NCBI GenBank assembly: GCA_020796225.1
Contig: CM036755.1
Span: 85,507,803 to 85,571,802, forward strand
Length of the DNA: 64,000 nt
Reading direction: 5' to 3'
Source of the DNA: Arion vulgaris
Taxonomy: Eukaryota; Mollusca; Gastropoda; Stylommatophora; Arionidae
Below the pieces are notes generated by a model. That model was not told where the DNA came from, did no database searches, and saw only the letters and a list, made by a program, of their open reading frames with translations. Each line of letters begins with the position of its first letter. The stretch's first letter is position 1. The position numbers were made by a program, and so were the translations under genes. Of this stretch, positions 56,705 to 64,000 are shown piece by piece.

Positions 56705-57305
56705 CTTTAACTTCTTAAAATATCACAAATACAAATCATGCTTTCAGATGACATCTTTTGGCACAACTTCTCCAATTTCTCATCAAGGATTTATGCCAAC
56801 TTTTAAAATTCAAGGTCAAGTATATCATCAATGTGGTTCACTCTTGCCACAACCAAATGAAGACCCCAAATTTCTTCAAATTTATTTCATGGGTAATGAA
56901 GAAGCTGAGGTAAATCAGCGCATCAATTGTAATCCAGGAACTAATCACAATACAGTGTTAGCTATTCAACGTATGCTACACATTTGCAATAGTTATGTCA
57001 GAAGTTTCAAGACTCAGTTAGATCAATTGCCCACTGACGACAGGAACATTTCAATCGGCGCTGACATAGTTCCGATCGGTCAACATGAGCGGACTTATAA
57101 TGCACCTGTTGTAAACGAAGTTGTCATTATCATAGCAGGAAATGATTTTGGAAAGCGGGACGTAATTTTACAAAACGAGACAGCAAGCTGCAACGAATTT
57201 CAGAAACACACAGATCTTACGATGCCCTTCAGTATCCAATTTTATTTCCTCGGGGTGAAGACGGCTACTACATTTGCATCAATCAAAGGGATCCAGTCAC
57301 TAAAT
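56705..57305 (+). pseudogene. Helitron polyprotein, pre-Rep part
   Basis: Resumes right after the target duplication: FNFLKYHKYKSCFQMTSFGT, GFMPTFKIQGQVYHQCGSLL, FLQIYFMGNEEAE, MLHICNSYVRSFKTQL, HERTYNAPVVNEVVIIIAG, KRDVIL. These follow the conserved order of animal Helitron proteins (F-x-MTSFGA, PTFKIQGQVYH, APxxNEVAxI). After codon 175 the frame shifts: another frame gives ALQYP and a RGEDGYYICINQRDP-like segment, the expected next motif. Confidence 0.82.
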
Positions 57306-57444
57306 TGATTTCAAACAAGTTTGTTTCTTCACAGGATTTCTACTCATTTCGAATCATGATCAGAGATACTCCAAATCACAAATAGTTCTCGCCAACTATT
57401 CCATCAATTTTTGGTAGATATGTTCGCAAAAAATTGATGAAAGA

Positions 57445-58456
57445 TTGCTCTATATTCTATTGAACCAAACAAAACTACGATCAGAAGAATATGTTCATTT
57501 GATGGATACTATTGCGATAGATGGCCAGGCAAACAACTATGGCAGGATGGTTATTTTGCCATCAACGTTTACGAGGTACGTGCATATGCATGAATATACC
57601 CAAGATTCTATTACTTATATTCGCAATTATGGAAAACCTGATCTCTTCATAACGTTTACATATAACCCAAAATGGAAAGAAATACAAGATGAATTACTGC
57701 CCGGACAGTCACTTTTGGGATAGACATATGATCTAATTGCACGTGTGTTTCGTCAAAAGTTAATTAAATTCATGCAACTTATAACGAAGAGAGAGATCTT
57801 TGGTCCTGTGAGATGTTGGGTGTCTTCAACAGAATGGCAGAAACAGGGTTTGCCATAATCATTTATTATTTTGGTTATTAAATAAGATTGACCCAAATAA
57901 TATTGATCGCATTATTAGGTCGGAGATTCCTGATCCGAACTTAGATCCACAACTACATAAAACTGTTATAGAACAAATGGTGCATGGACCATGTGGATAC
58001 ATCAATCCGAATTCCCCATGTATGAAGGACGACAAATGTACCAAACGATATCCGAAGAGTCTGTTGCTCGAAACTCAAACTGGAGAAGATGGCTATCCAC
58101 TATATCGAAGAAGAAAGTTAGCTGATGGAGGATTCGAATCAACTAAGCAACTTAGAGAGGAAATAGTTCAGTTGAATTTAACATTGACAATAGATGGATT
58201 TTTTCCCTATTGTCCAATGTTGTCACGAATGTTTGATGCACATATTAATGTTGAGTACTGCAATTCAGTAAAATCGATCAAATATGTGTTAAAATACATA
58301 CACAAAGGTTCTGATCAAGCTGTGTTTGGCATTCAAAAAAATGGAGAATTGATTGATGAAATAAAAAGGGTTTTCGTGCTGGCTGCTACATCAGCAGCAA
58401 TGAAGCAGTTTGACGGATATTGGATTTCCCAGTTCATGAGAGATATCCTTCCGTAA
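57445..58456 (+). pseudogene. Helitron Rep (HUH endonuclease) domain, broken
   Basis: Frame 57,445-57,723 has EEYVHLMDTIAIDGQ, VILPSTFTRYVHMHEYTQD, GKPDLFITFTYNPKWKEI and LLPGQS. A stop follows, then ARVFRQKL, REIFGPVRCWV, EWQKQGLP. The two-histidine HUH motif expected next (PHxHxL) is disrupted: a stop and frameshift lie at about 57,855. In the next frame (from 57,870) LLNKIDPNNIDRIIRSEI, MVHGPCGYINPNSPCM, CTKRYPKSL and finally IKYVLKYIHKGSD carry the two-tyrosine motif (YxxKY) at about 58,280-58,300. The Rep nuclease that would cut and rejoin single strands is therefore recognisable but inactive. Confidence 0.8.
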
Positions 58457-59250
58457 TGCAACTGAGCGTCCACCTTGAAAACGGACAGAGAGTTTATTTC
58501 AATACAGAAAATGTCCAACAAAGAGTTCAGCAACCTCCAAGAATAACTTTAACTGCCTTTTTTGAGCTTTGTCAAAACGACGTCCTTGCAAAGACTTTAC
58601 TTTACTTTGAAGTTGCTAAATATTACACATGGGATAGTTCAAGGAAAGCTTTTAATAGAAGAAAGCAGGGGAGTCACAGTTGTTGGGTTCGATGGAGTTA
58701 AATCTAGCGATGTTTTGGGACGTGTTTATACTGTTCATCCAAATAATTTCGAATGTTTCTACCTCCGCATCCTACTTCATATCGTTAGAGTTCTAATATC
58801 ATTTACTAAATTAAAGATGGTTGAGGGTCAAGTTTGTGCAACATTCCGTGAAGCATGCCACAAGCTTGATTTACTGGAGGACGACAATCAATGGCATGCT
58901 ACGATGGCAGAAACAGTTGCATCAGAATCAGCACAAAAGATCAGATCACTTTTCATCATTCTTATTACCTCATGCAATCCATCAAATCCACAAATTTGTG
59001 GGACACATTCAAGGAAAGTATGTTTGAAGATATTCTTAATCGTACAATAGAACAGAATCCTGACTTGCAAATTGTTTACAACGAAGATATATTTAACGAA
59101 GTTTTAATCATCATAGAGGATAATGTTATTGACATGGTTGGTAAAACTTTACAAGAATTAGGGCTTCCACATCCAGCAAGAAACAACATCAATCGTTTGC
59201 AGAGAAAATACTTAAAGAAACAGCTTACAAAGCCGGCGACTTAGAGCATT
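58420..59250 (+). pseudogene. Helitron region between Rep and helicase
   Basis: Frames 58,420-58,701, 58,562-59,050 and 58,891-59,244 carry conserved linker motifs: VMQLSVHLENGQRVYF, ITLTAFFELCQNDVLAKTLL, YYTWDSSRKAFNRR, GRVYTVHPNNFECFYLRILL, ATFREACHKLDLLEDDNQWH, then a PSNPQ segment and ELGLPHPARNNI. Three frame changes occur in 800 bases, matching the decay seen in Rep. Confidence 0.75.
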
Positions 59251-59280
59251 ACGTAACCATTAATGAGAAACTATTAGTTC

Positions 59281-59892
59281 ATGACCAAAGAAATGTTTAC
59301 GAAAATAATTATGAACCGAGTGAATGGTGGTACAGGCGGTCTATACTTCATTGATGCACCAGGAGGGACAGGAAAGACGTTTGTGATGAATTTACTTCTT
59401 TCAAAAATTCGCTTTCAATCGCATATTGCAATTGCAATGGCTTCTTCTGGAATAGCTGCAACTTTGCTTCAAGGAGGACTAACCGCCCACTCTACTCTTA
59501 AATTGCCACTAGATTTAGCACGTACCGAAGAGCCAATTTGCAACATCAGTAAAGGAACAGGCAAAGCGGCAGTTTTACAACAATGCAAATTGATTGTTTG
59601 GGATGAATGCACTATGATTCACAAGCACGGACTAGAAGCACTCAACAGGTCTCTTCAAGATATTAGAAACAATCGACAACTTATGGATGGAGCAGTAGTG
59701 GTTCTTGCTGGTGATTTTAAGCAAACACTTCCTATTATTCCTAGAGAAACAATGGCTGATGAGCTCAAGGCGTGTTTGAAATCATCCCATCTTTGGAGAC
59801 ATGTTCAAAATTTAAAATTAACTACCAACATGAGGGTCCATTTACAGCAGGATGTCAATGCTGGACAATTTGCTGATCAATTGTTGCTTTAG
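59281..59892 (+). pseudogene. Helitron PIF1-like helicase, truncated
   Basis: A 203-aa frame with an intact N-terminal half of a PIF1-family helicase: FIDAPGGTGKTFVMNLLL (Walker A, residues 28-33), MASSGIAATLLQGGLTAHST (motif Ia), KLIVWDECTM (Walker B, D108 E109), VVLAGDFKQTLPIIP (motif III, GDFKQ at 144-148), LTTNMRV (motif IV-like). The frame ends at 59,892 and the sequence then jumps to the Helitron 3' end, so the later motifs (the TINKSQGQT and YVALSR-type segments) are absent. The element cannot encode a complete helicase. PIF1-type helicases unwind DNA during rolling-circle transposition. Confidence 0.85.
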
Positions 59893-60260
59893 GAGAGGGG
59901 CGGCTTTGAAGGACCAAACACTGACAAAATCAAGCTCCAAAAGCTTCTGAATTTGGCACTCAATAGAACAATCAAGACATGGTGTTTTCACGGAAACAAG
60001 AATTCATTATCAGGCCCTAATGAAAATAAATATAAGTACAAATTTAGAAAAAATATCTCTGAAAGGCGCCCCAAATTTCTCATCAAGGTTACTAAAACTT
60101 TCATCGTCGAACCGGGTTAATCACTAGTTTATAATATAAAGTGACTTAATTGCCCCGGTATAGAAAACGTCAGTTTCATCCAATATTCACCATTTTTTCC
60201 CAAAATTTTATCTTTGAAAGTTACTTTTAAAAGAAACTGTGTCGAAATCGGATCAATATT

Positions 60261-61701
60261 CAATCAGTGCCATGCCTGCGGCGTAGGCGATCATGTCTCT
60301 CCACAACTCTTTGCTTGGTGCATGTAATCAGTTCTGACATCGATATTTTGTCGAACCATGATGTCAGGCCATCCAACATCTTCTCCCTCTGTCTTCACGT
60401 CCCCTTTCCCCTGAATTTTACCTGTAGTCACCAAATGTTCAAAACCCTTTCTCTTGCATTTAGCCGAAGAACCTTGATTGTCGGTTCTTATTCTTTTGAT
60501 AAGGTTTCTTTGTGTGCAGGCCTGATTTAAAACCCCCACGTTTGTTTTCTTTGCTGTCCATGGAATTCTCAACATTCTTCTGTAAAACCACATTTTGTGG
60601 CTTCCAATGATCGTATTGATTGTTTGTTCAGTGTCCATGATTCGCTGCCATACAAAAGAATTGGTTCAATATAGCTTTGGGAGTACTCGTTTTCGCAGTG
60701 TCATTGGTAGTAGTTCACGCATAGTGGTTCTTCTTTTTCATAAAAGCTGCTTTCGTTTGAGCTATTCTACCCCTAATCTCTGTTGTACATCTTCCATCTG
60801 GTGTTAAGAATGTTCCTAGATACTTGAATCGATGGACTTGTTTCAGTGTTGTGTTATTTATTTTGATATTGCATGTTGGTGTTTTTGTTTTGGAGACAAC
60901 CATAACCTCTGTTTTCTTTATATTCATGCTTAACTTTCTTTTTTTACTTTCTCCACTAGTATGTCTATCAAGTCTTGCAGATCGTGTTCATTTGTAGCCA
61001 TGAGAATTGTGTCATCAGCGTACCTTAGGTTGTTTATATTTTGTCCACCGACTGCTATTCCCGTCTTTTCTTCTATAGATCTCATGATGTTTTCACTATA
61101 TAAGTTGAATAGGTCTGGTGAGTACGCACCCTTGTCGTACTCCTAACTGTATCGCCTGATAGATTCCAATCTTACTAGTCTAATGGCTGCGCTTTGTTGC
61201 CAGTACAAATTCTTGATCATCAAGATCTTTACCATCAATATTTATATTTTCTAACATGCTGATTATTTTCCATGTTTTTTTTATCGAAAGCTTGCGTAGT
61301 CTATGAAACATAGGTATAAGTCCAACTTCATTTCTATTTATCTTTCCATTATTGTTCTTATTGTATTTATTGCGTTGTTTGTTCCTCTGCGTTCAACAAA
61401 GCCACATTGTTCTTCCTTAACTTCTGGTCTTATTTTGTTTCGTACCCCTTTTCATAATAATGCTGAAAAGTAGTTTTGTTACGTGACTCATGAGGCTGAT
61501 TGTGCGGTGTTCTTCGCCTTCTATCGTTCCTGCTTTCTTTGGTAGTGCTATAAAAATGGGTTGTCGTAAATCTTTGGGTACATATCCAGTGTTGTAGATG
61601 TCATTGAATAATTTGTTAAAACGCCTATGCCCAATTCGCCTGTTGCTTCTATTTCTTCTGTTGTTATGTTGTCTGGTCCTGGGGTTTTCCTTTTTTCGTG
61701 T
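60261..61701 (-). mobile_element. 5'-truncated LINE with 11-bp target duplication
   Basis: Minus-strand LINE flanked by GGATCAATATT at 60,250-60,260 and 61,702-61,712. Motifs from its 5' side: KTPGPDNITTEE (RT motif 1), a damaged motif A (YAQAFD-like), NNLRYADDTILMATNEHDLQ (motif C YADD, about 61,010-61,035), KTEVMVVSKTK, FKYLGTFLTPDGR, IRGRIAQTKAAFMK and WFYRRMLRIPWTAKKTNV. The open frames at 60,927-60,715 and 60,638-60,291 are intact pieces; the rest has stops and indels. The clade is RTE/CR1-like and not resolved further. Confidence 0.82.
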
Positions 61702-61959
61702 GGATCAATATTAGCTTTACAATTAAATTTAATCTATTTCTTGATGACCCAACCAATAATTTTTTACACCATGCGGGTGAGTAAAGGGATATAATCCACA
61801 AATTACTAGATCAACATAGGCATGAATTGTCCCATAATTTGTTGTTTCAAACTACGCTATAAAGTTGCGTTTTTTTTTTCTTTGGTTTGAGCAAACTGTA
61901 TAATTTAGAATATTGACTCTAAATCGGTATTGACCAAACTGATATTCTTACCAAGAGGT

Positions 61960-62300
61960 CAAACCGTATACAGAGAAAATCAGCAATAGACTGAAAGACA
62001 AACATTGATATGATTATGGAAAGACCCTCAAAAACCTAGCAGAACAGATCAGGTCATTATATTTCAACTACGGCCAGACACTGCAGACTCAACAAAGACT
62101 TATATAGACTAGGAATAAGTCAAATAGCTTTCTGCCAGTATTTGCAGGTGGCCGATGAGCATATCTTGCAAGACTTTCCCTTCCTGAGTGAGCTGGGGAA
62201 GCAACAGAGACCCCACCGAGTCGACCTGAAAACAACATTTGGGAAAACCTGCAGACCTGAAGCTGACTGCCCATTTTGTGGTCCACAGTAAATTAAGCCA
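61960..62300 (+). pseudogene. LINE C-terminal tail fragment
   Basis: The plus-strand frame reads SGHYISTTAGHCRLNKDLYRLGI-like text, then CQYLQVADEHILQDFPFL and VDLKTTFG, the conserved C-terminal region after RNase H in Jockey/I-type LINEs, where relatives have CQC then EHILQxCP. A damaged sister lies at 13,560-13,840. It sits within the second Helitron, just left of its 3' end. Confidence 0.62.
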
Positions 62301-62439
62301 TGACCATGGGTGCTGAAGAAAAGACGACATCTCTGGAACGGCTTCACCCAATTTTTCATCAAGATTACTAACAACTATCATCCGTGCGAAGCCGGGTTAA
62401 TCAGCTAGTATTTTATAAGTCGATGTGTTCGGGATGCAC

Positions 62440-62850
62440 CAGTGTTGAATATAACTGTTACAGAAGCGTCCTTCTTATATCACGGACAGAGAAGAGAACA
62501 AATAGATCTATCCAGAAAGAACTGACTTATATCACGGACAGAGAAGAGAACAAATAGATCTATCCAGAAAGAACGTAAAATTTTTTAAAAAACCTGACTT
62601 ATGCTACAAATAAGAAAGAGAAAATTGAAGTATTTTGGACATAAAAAGGCAAGATGTACTGAGAAGACCATCATGGAAGGAGGCGTACCGGCAAATAGAA
62701 GAAGGGAAAGACAATGCAAAAGATGGATTCAGGATGTAACTTATGGTTTCAACATTACAGCTGCAGAGGCAAGACATCTGACCTAAGAGAAAAAGAAATT
62801 CCGGAGTACTATTGGGGTGGTAAAGTTCTGCTCAGGACAAGATATTTGAT
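62440..62850 (+). pseudogene. LINE C-terminal fragment
   Basis: The frame 62,601-62,786 reads MLQIRKRKLKYFGHKKAR, EKTIMEGGVPANRRRERQ, KRWIQDVTYGFNITAAEARH. It is the same C-terminal module as at 11.9 and 35.5 kb. The right end is near a gatgatgacga simple repeat. It is 5'-truncated and lacks RT. Confidence 0.68.
62474..62574. repeat. 52-bp tandem duplication
   Basis: cttatatcacggacagagaa, gagaacaaatagatctatcc and agaaagaac occur twice in succession. The block is the RMLRIPWT-type region of the LINE fragment that follows. Confidence 0.9.
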
Positions 62851-63079
62851 GATGACGACCTGTGTTGATTCCCATCTTTCCTAATTCAGTCAATGCGTGG
62901 TATTCACAATCTTGAAACACTTCTGTTTGGATCAACTCTCTGCGTGCTTATTGTCCTTTAGATGCAATGCAGTTTCATTTTATATAGTAGACATGTTGGT
63001 ATATCTGTCAGCTTGTCCATTACATATGTCTCCGACTCGCCTGGGAATGAGGAATGTAATGTCTGTACCATTATCTCCA

Positions 63080-64000
63080 TGATTACATGATATTTGCTGC
63101 TCGCCAACTACAGGAGAAATGCCAAGAGCAGCACCGTAACCTCTATATGGTCTTTGTCGATCTGACAAAGGCTTTCGACACGGTTAACAGGAGGGTCTAT
63201 GGAAGATCATGGAAAAATTTGGATGCCCAAGGAAATTCATCAAGATCGTCCAACAGTTTCACGAGGGCATGATGGCACGTGTACTTGACGAAGGGAGCTG
63301 TCGGAAGCCTTCCATGTCACCAACGGCGTCAAACAGGGCTGTGTACTGGCCCCAACACTCTTCAGCATGATGTTTGCTGCCATGCTCACGGATGTCTTTT
63401 GGGAAGGCGACGAACATGGGGTAAAGATTAGATACAGGACAGACGGTAACCTATTCAATCTTCGGAGGTTAAAATCCTCCACCAAGGTAAAAGAATCAAC
63501 TATCTCAAACCTGTTGTTTGCTGATGACTGTGCCCTCGCTACCAACTCTGAGGAAGAAATGCAGACTTACATGGACAAGTTCTCAATGGCCTGTGATAGG
63601 TTTGGCCTCACCATTAACACCAAAAACAGAGGTCATGTTCCAGCCTGCCCTAGAGAACAGTACTACGATCCAGTCATCAACATTAAACACCAGCGTCTCC
63701 AGTCAACGGACAACTTTGCTTATCTTGGCAGCCTCCTATCCAGATCGGCAAACATAGATTCTGAGGTCCACAATAGGATATCCAAAGCCAGTGCTGCGTT
63801 CGGAAGGTTACGTGTCACTGTGGGGGAACGGAAGGGGATAAGCATAGTCACAAAGCTGAAAGTTTACCAGGCATAGTGCTAACCACGCTGCTGTACGCAA
63901 GCGAGACATGGACAGTGTATAGCAGACACGCAAGAAAATTAAACCATTTCCACACAAGCTGTCTACGCAGAATACTAAAAATAAACTGACAGAACATAAT
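63080..64000 (+). pseudogene. LINE reverse transcriptase, running off the window
   Basis: Plus-strand RT of an RTE/CR1-like LINE. The 63,087-63,272 frame has FAARQLQEKCQEQHRNLYMV, then FVDLTKAFDTVNR (motif A). After a frameshift, TNGVKQGCVLAPTLF (motif B, about 63,318-63,362) leads into 63,367-63,876 with MMFAAMLTDVF, LLFADDCALATNSEEE (motif C FADD, about 63,520-63,531), FGLTINTK, FAYLGSLLSRS and ISKASAAFGRLR. A further frame change then gives TTLLYASETWTVYSRHARK and CLRRILKI at the window edge. Upstream endonuclease sequence was not recognised, so it is 5'-truncated or diverged. Confidence 0.85.

Larger units (their letters stand above)
48116..60128 (+). mobile_element. Helitron with nested PLE dimer and LINE
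   Basis: The 5' end begins TCTATACTATATTTTCC, a TC start with the AT-rich leader seen in animal Helitrons. The 3' end is CTAGT (60,124-60,128) after ccgggttaatca. The flanking bases are A on the left and T on the right, matching Helitron insertion between A and T. Coding parts in order: Helitron N-terminal region (51,559-52,076), continuation after a LINE insertion (56,705-57,305), Rep endonuclease (57,445-58,456), post-Rep region (58,420-59,250) and PIF1-like helicase (59,281-59,892). The C-terminal helicase motifs are missing, and frameshifts are frequent. Without the two insertions the element would be about 4.7 kb. Confidence 0.82.
60150..62409 (+). mobile_element. Second Helitron-derived element, split by a LINE
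   Basis: The left part (60,165-60,260) resembles the 5' region of the first Helitron (cgtcagttt, aatattcacc, tcgaaatcggatcaatatt). After a LINE insertion it continues at 61,702 with ggatcaatattagcttt and a gacccaaccaataatttttt segment. It ends with cgaagccgggttaatcag and CTAGT (62,405-62,409), the same 3' end as the first Helitron. The very 5' TC terminus is not visible. There is no Rep or helicase, so it is non-autonomous. Confidence 0.6.

Overview
The window is eukaryotic, almost certainly metazoan, DNA. It holds non-LTR retrotransposons of several clades, Penelope-like elements (PLEs), Helitrons, a hAT-type miniature element, a degraded Tc1/IS630-type transposase and about twenty unrelated minisatellite arrays. 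One candidate host exon pair carries a TATA box, a signal peptide and a consensus splice donor. The mix of PLEs, Helitrons, RTE-like and RNase H-bearing LINEs would suit a lophotrochozoan such as a mollusc, but that is weak inference. No bacterial genes, rRNA or CRISPR arrays were seen.

Sequence quality changes within the window. From base 1 to about 34,140 the text is full of A/T/G/C homopolymer runs and small indels, and repeat families that read cleanly further right are recognisable here only in broken form. I treat this as poorly corrected consensus and regard almost every ORF there as unreliable. A cleaner island lies at about 11,660-13,100. From about 34,140 to the end the sequence looks normal.

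Layout. 0-34 kb: three damaged PLE copies (2.1-3.7, 9.6-10.5, 15.4-17.6 kb), LINE 3' fragments (10.7, 11.9 and 13.6 kb, plus RNase H fragments at 0.2 and 28.5 kb), a transposase relic at 19.9 kb, and at least a dozen minisatellites. 34-37 kb: LINE tails, a 155-bp hAT MITE with its target duplication, and a 73-bp minisatellite. 37.2-40.4 kb: a nearly full-length 3.2-kb RTE-like LINE inserted into that minisatellite. 40.5-43 kb: remnants of two RNase H-bearing LINEs. 43-45.3 kb: a GC-rich repeated block splitting a minisatellite whose right half shows higher-order repeat structure. 46.9-48.06 kb: the candidate secreted-peptide gene. 48.1-60.1 kb: a Helitron (Rep plus PIF1-like helicase remains) with a PLE dimer in its 5' noncoding part and a 4.6-kb I-like LINE inserted antisense in its coding region, flanked by a 13-bp target duplication. 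60.15-62.4 kb: a second Helitron-derived element split by a LINE with an 11-bp target duplication. 62.5-64 kb: a LINE tail, then a plus-strand LINE reverse transcriptase running off the window.

The most unusual signal is that all four PLE loci are head-to-head inverted dimers: two 5'-truncated copies facing each other with 3' ends outward. Each dimer arm also appears to carry a degenerate hammerhead-like motif near its outer end. The arms of the best copy differ from each other, which argues against a simple fold-back sequencing artefact.
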